Positions 6,861 through 13,246 of a stretch of 13,246 nt of DNA are shown here, one piece after another. The position numbers were made by a program, and so were the translations under genes. Source of the stretch: Roseilinea sp034431495 (GTDB lineage: Bacteria > Chloroflexota > Anaerolineae > J036 > Brachytrichaceae). Numbering within the stretch: the stretch's first letter is position 1; each line of letters opens with the position of its first letter. The notes beneath the pieces were generated by a model. It saw only the letters and a program-made list of their open reading frames with translations, ran no database searches and was not told where the DNA came from. The DNA is taken from positions 1 to 13,246 of the forward strand of contig DAOUDB010000035.1 in assembly GCA_034431495.1 (NCBI GenBank). The letters are read 5' to 3'.

Positions 6861-7655
6861 ATGGCACAACAGATCGGCGCAGCAGCGAGCGCGACAGCGA
6901 GGCCTTACAACCGGCTGGCGACATTCGTTCAGGGCCTCTTTTTCGTGGCCGGCTTCGGCACATTCATCATCGGATTCCTCGGTCTGGCCAGCACCGCGCT
7001 GGGCGATGTGTTCTTCGACATGCGGCAGGCGATCAGCGTCATCGGCGGCATCGCCATGATTCTGTTCGGCCTGTTCACGCTGCGCATCGTCAGGATTCCC
7101 ATTCTGTACAGCGACACCCGCCGGCAGATCAACCCGGCTGCGTCCAAAGGCGCCAGCGTTGCGCAGTCCTATGTGACCGGCCTGGCCTTTGCAGCCGGCT
7201 GGACGCCCTGCATCGGCCCCTTCCTGGGCGCCATCCTCACCCTCAGCGTCACCAGCGAACTCGGCACGCGGCTGCTACTGCTGGTCGCCTATACGCTGGG
7301 TCTGGGCGTGCCGTTTCTGCTGGTTGCCTTGCTGGCCGACCGCATGACGCCCCTGCTGGCCAAACTGAAGCGCAACATGCGCATTGTCGAGATCGTCAGC
7401 GGGTTGCTGTTGATCGGCATCGGCGTGTTGCTCATCTCCGGCCAGATGCTGGAGGTCACGCGCGCGCTGGCGGCCACCACCTTCAGCCCGGAAGAAGCCG
7501 TGCTGGGATCGGGCACAGGCGCAGCGCCGAGTATCTTCATCGCTGCGCTGGCCGGCTTTCTGTCGTTTGCCTCGCCGTGCGTGTTGCCGTTGATCCCGGC
7601 TTACATTGGCTTCATCAGCGGGTGGGCAGTCAACCAGGCCGCGCGATCTGGCTGA
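6861..7655 (+). CDS. ccdA: Cytochrome c biogenesis / thiol-redox membrane protein CcdA, apparently circularly permuted
   Basis: A 264-residue, six-helix protein. CcdA passes electrons from cytoplasmic thioredoxin to thiol reductants on the outer side, which keep apocytochrome c cysteines reduced. ATG 6861 has AGGA (6850-6853) 7 bases upstream. An in-frame TTG at 6837 lies in the inverted repeat and is unlikely. Helix order is abnormal. Residues 21-48, 57-78, 103-128 (AFAAGWTPCIGPFLGAI, C117), 137-159 and 172-195 match canonical helices 2 to 6 in order. Then, after a ~25-residue linker, 224-254 (FLSFASPCVLPLIPAYIGF, C240) matches canonical helix 1, normally at the N-terminus. Both cysteine motifs are intact. 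Upstream DNA encodes CcmD, so no first helix was lost through a wrong start. The stop lies 15 bases from the convergent kinase gene. Family certain; permutation is my reading. Confidence 0.9.
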   Translation: MAQQIGAAASATARPYNRLATFVQGLFFVAGFGTFIIGFLGLASTALGDVFFDMRQAISVIGGIAMILFGLFTLRIVRIPILYSDTRRQINPAASKGASVAQSYVTGLAFAAGWTPCIGPFLGAILTLSVTSELGTRLLLLVAYTLGLGVPFLLVALLADRMTPLLAKLKRNMRIVEIVSGLLLIGIGVLLISGQMLEVTRALAATTFSPEEAVLGSGTGAAPSIFIAALAGFLSFASPCVLPLIPAYIGFISGWAVNQAARSG

Positions 7656-7670
7656 GCGGCCCGCCGATTC

Positions 7671-10124
7671 TCACGCAGGCTCCACAGCAGCCGGCCGGTC
7701 ATCGGCGCGCGCCGGCACAATGATGATGATGCGCGTACCGTGGCCGGGCGCGGATTCAAGATGCAACACACCCCCCAACGATTCCACCCGCGCGCGCATC
7801 GAAAGCAGGCCGAAATGGCCTTCGCTCACGGCGCGCGCTTGCTGGTCCGGGCTGAAGCCGCACCCATTGTCGGCGATCTCAAGCCATACGCCGCCGGCAT
7901 CTGGCACGGCCACCACGCGCACCGCAGATGCGCCGGCATGTGCTTCGATGTTATCCAGCGCCTGCTGGACCACCCGGAACAGCGCATAGCGCGCCTCATC
8001 GGGCAACAACGCTTCCACGGCCGGCGCGATCTCGACCGAGACGCGCACGCCGGAGCGGACGCGGAAGCGCTCGACCAGGTCGGTCAACGGGCCGGTGAAG
8101 CTCTTGACCAGTTGGGTGGGCGCCAGGGCGCTGCGAATCTGGCGCGCGGTGCGGGCGGCTTGCTCGATATCGGCGATGCAGCGCTCCAGGCGGGCTTCGG
8201 CAGCCGCAGGGTTTGCGCGGATCTCGCGCCGGCTTAGCTCCAGGTGAAACGGCAGGCGGCCCAGGAATTGCTGGATGGTGTCGTGCAGCTCTTGCGCGAT
8301 GCGAAAGCGCTCGCGCTCTTGAGCCTCGGCCACGCGGCGCGGCACCAAGCGCAGCGCCTCGATCTGGCGCGCGTTGAGCAGAAACAGGCTGATCTGCAAC
8401 GCGATCAGGGCCACGATCTCGACATCCCGGCGATGGAAGGTCTCCTCATCCCAGCGCAGGCCCAGGCCCAGCAGGCCGAGCACCTCGCCCTGCGCCGAGA
8501 GGGGAGCCGCTGCCACGAAGCCGGCTTTGCTAAGCGGCAACAACCAGGCCGGCGCGCGCTGATCGTCCACCGGCGCAATCACGGCGGGCAGGGCCGACAA
8601 CGCGCCGGGGGGTGGCTGAAGCAAGGCCGGGGCCGACTCACGCGCGGGAGTGACATGATGCGCGCTGGCTGCCAGACGCAATTCCCCTTGCGCGCCGAGT
8701 AACCACAACGCCGCTTGCTCAACCTGCAACTCGGCCACCAGCGCCGTGGCGATTTCAGCGGGCAAGGTGGCCGGCTCGGCGCGTGGAGCGACGCGATTGA
8801 GGAAGCGCTGCACCGCCACATAGCGCTGACCCTCCCAGTTGAAGAACCAGGCAACCCAGCGCGGCAGTGCCACACTGACCACCCCCACGCCCAACGCAAT
8901 GCCGAACAGGATCAACGTCGCCGGCACATGCGGCGCCACGTCGGGTGGGATATTGCCGCTGATGCGCAACGCCCAATGCGCGATCCCAGTCACCAGGCCG
9001 CTGCCCATCAGACCCAGCGCAAGCAGAAACAAAGGGTGGATGCTGCGGAACATCTGATAGCGCAACACGGCGAACGTAAGCGCAAGAGGCAAAGCCAGGT
9101 ACAGGTAGCGCAGGTCAAACAGCCCGAAGAACCAACTGCCACTTTGAGCAATGTCTCCGACCAGTTGAACGACGATGGGCGGCAGCGAGAAAGCCGCTCC
9201 TGCCGTCAAAATCTGGGCTTGCCGGCGCAGGCGGGGGCCGGCCCCCTTGAAGGCAGCCCACACGATGCACAACAGCGCCAAAAAACCAGTTCCAAACACG
9301 CTCAACACGAGCAGAGCGAACCCAACCTGCTCCAGGATGCTCACCGTAGGCGACCATCCCCCAGACCACCACAGCGATTTAGCGCCCAGATAGAGACAGA
9401 ATGCTACCCCCCCGATCATTGTTAGCGCAAGCTCGCCGACGCGAAACACACGCGAGGCCGGCGGCCGACCCGGCGGCGCGGTCAGCCACATCATCGCCCG
9501 CCAGATGCTGAGGCCGAGAAACGACGTCGCAGCCAGCCATCCAACCTCCGCCGTGCGACAAGACCAGGTGGCACAATCAAGCTCCAGGCTGCTGAGAAAT
9601 GTGCCCAGCACAACCGCCATCAATGCGCCCAGCGTGCTCACGGCGCGATTGAGCGGCGCGGCGGGATTGGCACGGTAGACCAGGACGGCCAATAGCAAGA
9701 TACATACGCGTATCAGCAAGGTCGGCAGAGCGATGTCGAAGAGCATGGCCGGCGTGTATTGAACCAGCGGCGCGCGCGCATCGAACACCTGCGCGTCTCG
9801 CCTCAACTGCAGCGCGATCTCGCGCGCGCCACGCGCATAGGCCTGCTCGTACAACGCCATGTAATTCACGCCGGGGACAAGCGGGTGCCCATCTATTTCC
9901 AGCACACGGTCGCCGTGATGAATTTCTGCGCTGCGCAGGCCAGGCCACCAGGCAGGCGTCTCTCCGGCGATATGCCAAATCGCCCCGGTGGGGTCGCGCA
10001 TCAGCAGGAGTCCAGGAATCGGTCGGCCCAGGTCGCTCCAGGAGATGAGAAAGGCGAGCACGCACAGCACCGCGGACACAGCTAATAGCGCTGGCACGCC
10101 ATCGGGTAAGCGGCGTGTTTTCAT
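7671..10124 (-). CDS. Membrane sensor histidine kinase (HisKA_3 / NarL-partner type) with PDZ-like and GAF-like domains
   Basis: An 817-residue protein. In order: helix 10-28; an extracytoplasmic PDZ-like segment about 61-118 (LRSAEIHHGDRVLEIDGHPL); about nine further membrane helices (131-428); a GAF-like region about 440-585; a HisKA_3 dimerisation helix with ELHDTIQQ (phospho-acceptor H614); and a HATPase domain with N-box ALDNIEAHAG (725 region), ADNGCGF (751-757) and GHFGLLSMRARV (769-780). The HDxxxQ motif suggests both kinase and phosphatase activity on a NarL-type regulator, most likely the one encoded upstream. I chose the ATG at 10124 (GGTGG seven bases before it). ATG 10142 is possible. 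The longer frame to 10331 runs into the regulator gene and carries no domain. The signal sensed is unknown. The end faces ccdA with a 15-base gap and no visible terminator. Confidence 0.92.
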   Translation of the reverse strand: MKTRRLPDGVPALLAVSAVLCVLAFLISWSDLGRPIPGLLLMRDPTGAIWHIAGETPAWWPGLRSAEIHHGDRVLEIDGHPLVPGVNYMALYEQAYARGAREIALQLRRDAQVFDARAPLVQYTPAMLFDIALPTLLIRVCILLLAVLVYRANPAAPLNRAVSTLGALMAVVLGTFLSSLELDCATWSCRTAEVGWLAATSFLGLSIWRAMMWLTAPPGRPPASRVFRVGELALTMIGGVAFCLYLGAKSLWWSGGWSPTVSILEQVGFALLVLSVFGTGFLALLCIVWAAFKGAGPRLRRQAQILTAGAAFSLPPIVVQLVGDIAQSGSWFFGLFDLRYLYLALPLALTFAVLRYQMFRSIHPLFLLALGLMGSGLVTGIAHWALRISGNIPPDVAPHVPATLILFGIALGVGVVSVALPRWVAWFFNWEGQRYVAVQRFLNRVAPRAEPATLPAEIATALVAELQVEQAALWLLGAQGELRLAASAHHVTPARESAPALLQPPPGALSALPAVIAPVDDQRAPAWLLPLSKAGFVAAAPLSAQGEVLGLLGLGLRWDEETFHRRDVEIVALIALQISLFLLNARQIEALRLVPRRVAEAQERERFRIAQELHDTIQQFLGRLPFHLELSRREIRANPAAAEARLERCIADIEQAARTARQIRSALAPTQLVKSFTGPLTDLVERFRVRSGVRVSVEIAPAVEALLPDEARYALFRVVQQALDNIEAHAGASAVRVVAVPDAGGVWLEIADNGCGFSPDQQARAVSEGHFGLLSMRARVESLGGVLHLESAPGHGTRIIIIVPARADDRPAAVEPA

Positions 10125-10221
10125 GTCATAACCACCAGCCATCAGCCTGATCTGAAACTGCCGGGCCAGGCGAGACGGATCGCTTACGCGCCCCGCACAT
10201 GCACGCGCAGCACAGCGTACC

Positions 10222-10282
10222 GCGCCGGCGGCGCTCCGGCAAGAGGGAAATCCCTCAATCCCAGCCTGAAAATTCCAGCCTG
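10222..10282. repeat. Small hairpins and a direct repeat in the regulator-kinase gap
   Basis: The 161-base gap between the regulator stop and the kinase start holds three small structures. These are a GC palindrome (GCGCCGGCGGCGC, 10222-10234), a perfect 6-base stem with a 2-base centre (GAGGGA-AA-TCCCTC, 10243-10256), and a near-identical pair AATCCCAGCCTG / AATTCCAGCCTG (10257-10268 and 10271-10282). In the direction of transcription they follow the regulator stop directly. The T-run is too short for a confident terminator. I see no convincing kinase promoter in this gap. Confidence 0.4.
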
Positions 10283-10285
10283 CTG

Positions 10286-11065
10286 CTAGGGCAGAGGCGG
10301 GGCGGTGTTGCGCAGGCTGCGGATCAGCCAAGCCTTGGTGAGCAGGTTCGACTTGCGCAGGTGGGCCGGCGCGATGCTCAAGCCCAGCTTGTCATACACC
10401 TGGCCGACGTAGCGTTCTACCGTCTTCACGGCAAGTTGTAAGTGGTCGGCGATGCCCTCCAGGGTATGCGATGCAGCCAGGTATTCCGCGACGCGCTGCT
10501 CACGGAACGTGAGATGATGCGCGCGGGCAAGGGCGCGTTCGACAAACAGCCGCTCTTCATCGCTAAAGCGGCTGGCGATTTCGTCGGCCAGGTCGTGTGG
10601 ATTGGCAACGTCGGGGTCAATCACCACGCGCCCATCCAGCACGGCGCGCAAGGCCTCGAGCAAGGCAGCCGGCCGGCAACCCTTGAGCTTGTAGGCCAAC
10701 CCACCCGGGCTCATGTCGAGCAACGCCAGCACATCGCGGCCACGATCCTCGTAGGCAGAGAAAAGCACAATGCCGATGCGGGGATTGATGGTTTTCAGAT
10801 GGCGGGCGAGATGAATGCCCAGGCTGTGCTCGGGGCGGGCGCGCACCCCAACGGTGGGCGGAATGGAGATATCCAGCACGGCAGCATCGAAGTGGTGGCA
10901 GGCGATAAGGAGGCGCGCACCGGCATCGTCGCCGGCCTCGCTGACGGCAAAGCCCTCTTGCGCCAAGTAGGCGCACACCCCTTCACGGTTGAACGCGTCA
11001 TCATCCACCACCAACACACGAGGACGCCCGTCTGCCGCGTTGGGATTAGACGAAAACCCACCCAT
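10286..11065 (-). CDS. NarL/FixJ-type response regulator with LuxR-type HTH
   Basis: A 259-residue protein. The receiver domain begins at about 16 (RVLVVDDDAF; acidic residues D21-D23). The phospho-acceptor is D65 (AAVLDISIP), the switch serine S103 (IVLFSAYED) and the conserved lysine K128 (AYKLKG). The C-terminal HTH at about 185-230 reads LTFREQRVAEYLAASHTLEG then KTVERYVGQVYDKLGL, a LuxR/GerE-type DNA-binding domain. It should be phosphorylated by the membrane kinase encoded 161 bases downstream. The loop after D65 is longer than usual: about 13 residues (PTVGVRARPEHSL) separate the conserved Pro from the following Gly, against about 2-3 in NarL. I chose ATG 11065, with GAGG 4 bases upstream and a promoter at the right distance. 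The frame stays open to 11293, but the extra residues match no receiver N-terminus. Confidence 0.9.
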   Translation of the reverse strand: MGGFSSNPNAADGRPRVLVVDDDAFNREGVCAYLAQEGFAVSEAGDDAGARLLIACHHFDAAVLDISIPPTVGVRARPEHSLGIHLARHLKTINPRIGIVLFSAYEDRGRDVLALLDMSPGGLAYKLKGCRPAALLEALRAVLDGRVVIDPDVANPHDLADEIASRFSDEERLFVERALARAHHLTFREQRVAEYLAASHTLEGIADHLQLAVKTVERYVGQVYDKLGLSIAPAHLRKSNLLTKAWLIRSLRNTAPPLP

Positions 11066-11107
11066 ATCGCCTCGTCGACTTTTACGTATCGAAGAAGGAC
11101 AGTTCGC

Positions 11108-11136
11108 AGTATAGCCAATCCTCAAAGAATCGGCAA
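11108..11136 (-). promoter_or_regulatory. Putative sigma-70-type promoter of the response regulator gene
   Basis: On the minus strand a -35-like TTGCCG (11131-11136) and a -10-like TATACT (11108-11113) are separated by exactly 17 bases. The -10 lies 42 bases before the regulator ATG, giving a leader of about 35 bases. Matches to consensus are 4 of 6 and 5 of 6. The stretch is clearly AT-richer than its surroundings. Confidence 0.55.
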
Positions 11137-11203
11137 ATATTGCGGGTTTTCCCTCTTGCGCCGGCAATTCGCGAGACGTACCCTGTACAGCAATCACTAC
11201 GTC

Positions 11204-11270
11204 GGCCTCCTGCGGGGGGAGCCTTGCTGCCGGCGGGCTGCTTGAGCGCCGGTAGCAAGGCAGCGAGGCC
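11204..11270. repeat. Long imperfect hairpin in the divergent intergenic region
   Basis: Inner arms GCCTTGCTGCCGGCG (11221-11235) and 11247-11261 pair at 14 of 15 positions around an 11-base loop. Outer arms GGCCTC (11204-11209) and GAGGCC (11265-11270) extend the stem past an unequal internal bulge. It lies between the two divergent genes, 60 bases before the lipoprotein ATG. It is GC-rich and lacks a T-run. It could be a REP-like element, an operator or a leader hairpin of the + strand transcript. No convincing + strand promoter is visible between it and the gene. Confidence 0.65.
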
Positions 11271-11329
11271 GGCGCAGCGATGCAGAGGATCAAGCCAGGT
11301 CATAGGCGATGCGTGCGGAAAGGATCGCA

Positions 11330-12394
11330 ATGAAACCCATCCACAACACCTGCTGTCTCATGACACTGATCGCGGTGTGCCTGTTGGCGCCGGCCTGCAC
11401 CAGCGAGGATGAAGCCCTGCTGGGCACAGCCGTGGCCAACGCCATAGAAACAGCCGTGGAAGACACCAAACGACAGGCTGCGACCGAGGTGGCACACCTG
11501 CGTGAAACAGCCGTCGCCGGCGGCGAAAGCATGATTGCCACCCTCGCGGCCGGTGGGAACCAGGCAGCCGGCACCGCAGTTGCCCAAATTCAGACTGCCC
11601 TGCCGCGCCTGGGCAATAATGGTTCAACGCTTCCCGGCGCGGTTTGCGAAGCGCTGGCCGATGGCGTGCAACGCTGCACTGCCACAGCGTACACCGCCAT
11701 AGTCGTTGACCTGTCCAGGCCAACTGTGCACGCGCATGTTGTCACTGCGCGCAACTGGACTGACCCAGAGCAGTTCAGCGCACAAACTGTGAAAGACATG
11801 ATCCTGACGTGGCAGCCAACACTCGGCTGTTCAATCGTGGCCGGTATCAACGGCGGCTACTTCGGCCCCAATCACCACAACTCCGAAGGATGGACGGTCG
11901 TAGCAGGTCAGGCGCGGCGCGACATCGTTTCTAAAACGCGTGTTGATCCGAATTACATTCCACAACACTGGCCTGCGCTGGTTATTGATAATCACGGCAC
12001 AGCGCGCATCGGGCGATACCTCTGGCAAAACACCTATGCCTGGGCTGCCCTGACCGCCGGCCCGACGTTTATCGAGGAGGGTCAGGTGCTGCCGATGAGT
12101 GTATGTGCCGAACAACGTTTGCCGGAAAGATATTGCACAGACGCTTTCAGCCAGTCTATCGCTGCGGTTAGCCGCGATGGACGCACCTTATATCTGCTGG
12201 TTGCCCCCAAACAGAACCTGCAAACCATAGCCGAATGGCTGGGGCCAGCCGGCGCCAGTGTGTGGGCAGCGATCAAGCTCGACGGAGGGTCGAGCGCGCA
12301 ACTGGTCTATCGCATCGGCGATGTGTGGAAACGAGTTATCCCACCCAGCAGCGGCCGCCCAGTGAGCGATGCGCTCGTCATCTGCACGCGGTAA
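11330..12394 (+). CDS. Exported (probable lipoprotein) phosphodiester glycosidase / NAGPA-domain protein
   Basis: A 354-residue protein; the ATG at 11330 follows AAAGGA at a 6-base spacing. The N-terminus has a signal sequence ending in LLAPAC (C23). The lipobox is not ideal (Ala and Pro at -3 and -2), so lipidation is probable rather than sure. Residues 30-92 are a helical Ala/Thr-rich stalk with a recurrent TAV unit (GTAVANA, ETAVEDT, ETAVAGG, GTAVAQI). The rest matches the phosphodiester glycosidase family: AGINGGYFGP (171-180), TAGPTF (242-247), LDGGSSAQLVY (317-327) and GRPVSDALV (342-350). The family takes its name from the enzyme that uncovers mannose-6-phosphate; bacterial members are thought to cut sugar phosphodiester links in envelope polymers. 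The actual substrate is unknown. The paired cysteines downstream of the stalk fit an extracytoplasmic location. It is likely co-transcribed with the next gene, which starts 21 bases on. Confidence 0.88.
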   Translation: MKPIHNTCCLMTLIAVCLLAPACTSEDEALLGTAVANAIETAVEDTKRQAATEVAHLRETAVAGGESMIATLAAGGNQAAGTAVAQIQTALPRLGNNGSTLPGAVCEALADGVQRCTATAYTAIVVDLSRPTVHAHVVTARNWTDPEQFSAQTVKDMILTWQPTLGCSIVAGINGGYFGPNHHNSEGWTVVAGQARRDIVSKTRVDPNYIPQHWPALVIDNHGTARIGRYLWQNTYAWAALTAGPTFIEEGQVLPMSVCAEQRLPERYCTDAFSQSIAAVSRDGRTLYLLVAPKQNLQTIAEWLGPAGASVWAAIKLDGGSSAQLVYRIGDVWKRVIPPSSGRPVSDALVICTR

Positions 12395-12415
12395 ACGGCA
12401 AGAGCGAGGATGGCC

Positions 12416-13246
12416 ATGAAAGGCACACATTCCCTGCGAATGATCTACGCCGGCGTGTTGATCGCTGCGCTGTCGTTGCGCACAGCGCAGCCTGTCGCCC
12501 AGGCTCAGGACGAACCGCCGGCCAAGCTGAACGATGCGCCCGGGTCTGCGCCGGCGCCAACGCCCGCCGCCCCATCCACAGCGGACGCAGCCTTTCAACA
12601 GGCGGCCGAGTCCGCCCTGCGCGCCGCGCTGGAACAGGCCGGCCCTGGCCAGCTCATCGCGGGGCGCATTCCCGTCGAGACGCCCGGCATGGGGATGCAG
12701 ATGGCTTCAGCCCCGCCGCCCGATGACTGGCCGGCCTACCGCAACGCGCAAGCCGGCTACGTCGTCTTTCATCCCCCCGACATGACGCCCGAAGAGCGCG
12801 CCGACCCGGCGCAAGCAGCGCAGAGTAAGATCGTCAGCGCCTTGGGGCTGGGCGAGCACATCCAGATTGTGACGCGCATCCCGCCGCTGGACGAGGAGAC
12901 CTTTGAGCGCTGGACGCAGGGTTGGACGCCGGTCGCCCTCAACGGAGGACAAACAGCTCGCCGCTTCGAATCTGTGCTGATGCCGCCCGACGGACAGAGC
13001 CAGACGCGCAACGTGGAATACTTCATACACGGCCCTCAGGCAGACTATCGCTTGAGCTTTAGCGCCGACATGGCCGACACCGGCGCGCTCGACCGCTTCG
13101 AGCAGATCGCGCGCGCCTTCACCCTGCTCGACGCGCCGGCTTACACAGCCCCGGCGTTCACGCCCCAGGCCGCAGCCGCCAGCCTGGCCACTGCGTTCGA
13201 CTTCCCCGTCGCCCCCCGCGACGGCAGCGCCAACCGCGCGCCGAGC
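12416..13246 (+). CDS. Secreted protein of unknown function, 3' end outside the window
   Basis: An open frame of 277 codons that runs off the right edge without a stop. The ATG at 12416 (MKGTHSLRMIYAGVLIAA) has GAGGA 5 bases before it; an ATG two codons earlier (12410) is also possible. The signal peptide is typical, with a likely cut after PVAQA before QDEPP, so the product is exported. A Pro/Ala-rich segment follows (to about 70). Then comes a helical stretch, and from about 105 a mixed alpha/beta region (WPAYRNAQAGYVVFHPPDMT ... EYFIHGPQADYRLSFSAD). The visible end (ATAFDFPVAPRDGSANRAPS) could be the lead-in to another domain, for example a cell-wall peptidase, but too little is visible to say. 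I do not recognise the family. It probably shares a transcript with the glycosidase gene upstream. Confidence 0.75.
   Translation, partial: MKGTHSLRMIYAGVLIAALSLRTAQPVAQAQDEPPAKLNDAPGSAPAPTPAAPSTADAAFQQAAESALRAALEQAGPGQLIAGRIPVETPGMGMQMASAPPPDDWPAYRNAQAGYVVFHPPDMTPEERADPAQAAQSKIVSALGLGEHIQIVTRIPPLDEETFERWTQGWTPVALNGGQTARRFESVLMPPDGQSQTRNVEYFIHGPQADYRLSFSADMADTGALDRFEQIARAFTLLDAPAYTAPAFTPQAAAASLATAFDFPVAPRDGSANRAPS

Noticed and set aside
7656..7670. A bidirectional terminator between ccdA and the kinase gene
   Set aside because: The gap is only 15 bases and I find no stem with flanking A/T runs.
10125..10331. A 69-residue N-terminal extension of the kinase
   Set aside because: It would overlap the end of the regulator gene, has no recognisable domain, and the first membrane helix follows directly after the ATG at 10124.
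11066..11293. A 76-residue N-terminal extension of the response regulator
   Set aside because: It would run through the putative promoter and the hairpin and does not look like a receiver N-terminus. The ATG at 11065 sits correctly before RVLVVDDD.
1..13246. CRISPR arrays, tRNA or rRNA genes, transposases or phage genes
   Set aside because: I looked for regular repeat-spacer arrays, cloverleaf-like segments and integrase/transposase motifs on both strands and found none.

Overview
The window is a high-GC (roughly 62% by eye) bacterial chromosomal segment. It most likely comes from a Chloroflexota bacterium of the Anaerolineae/Caldilineae type. This rests on the MoxR/DUF58/SpoIIM cluster with a 'YLDVRVR' membrane protein, a NarL-type two-component pair with a many-helix sensor, 'TAVA'-repeat lipoprotein stalks and very frequent GCCGGC sites. 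The taxonomic placement is inference; no rRNA or marker gene is present. I see no mobile element, CRISPR array, tRNA or rRNA.

Layout. (1) 1-5796: the end of a SpoIIM-family membrane protein on the + strand converges on a four-gene minus-strand operon. In transcription order this operon is a DUF4139 (MuiA-like) protein, a multi-helix membrane protein with C-terminal TPRs, a MoxR AAA+ ATPase and a DUF58 protein. The MoxR-DUF58-SpoIIM set is a known association; the DUF4139 gene is an unusual partner. (2) 5797-7655: a divergent promoter region, then a compact + strand cytochrome c biogenesis operon: ccmC, a tiny ccmD and ccdA. (3) 7671-11065: a minus-strand two-component system, with a NarL/LuxR-type response regulator followed by an 817-residue membrane sensor kinase. 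(4) 11066-11329: a 264-base divergent intergenic region with a good promoter for the regulator and a long imperfect hairpin. (5) 11330-13246: a + strand pair, an exported probable lipoprotein with a phosphodiester glycosidase (NAGPA-like) domain and a secreted protein that runs off the window.

The most striking observation is that the CcdA protein appears circularly permuted. Helices that normally are 2-6 come first, and the helix that is normally first (carrying the SPCVLP cysteine) is at the very C-terminus. Both redox cysteine motifs are kept. The upstream DNA encodes CcmD, not a lost first helix, so this is not a simple misplaced start.

How the genes work together. CcmC/CcmD handle haem on the outer face of the membrane and CcdA carries reducing equivalents across it for apocytochrome c thiols. 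MoxR/DUF58/SpoIIM/TPR/DUF4139 form a probable membrane-associated chaperone or assembly module. The kinase and regulator form one signalling pair, and the divergent exported glycosidase gene is a candidate target by position only.
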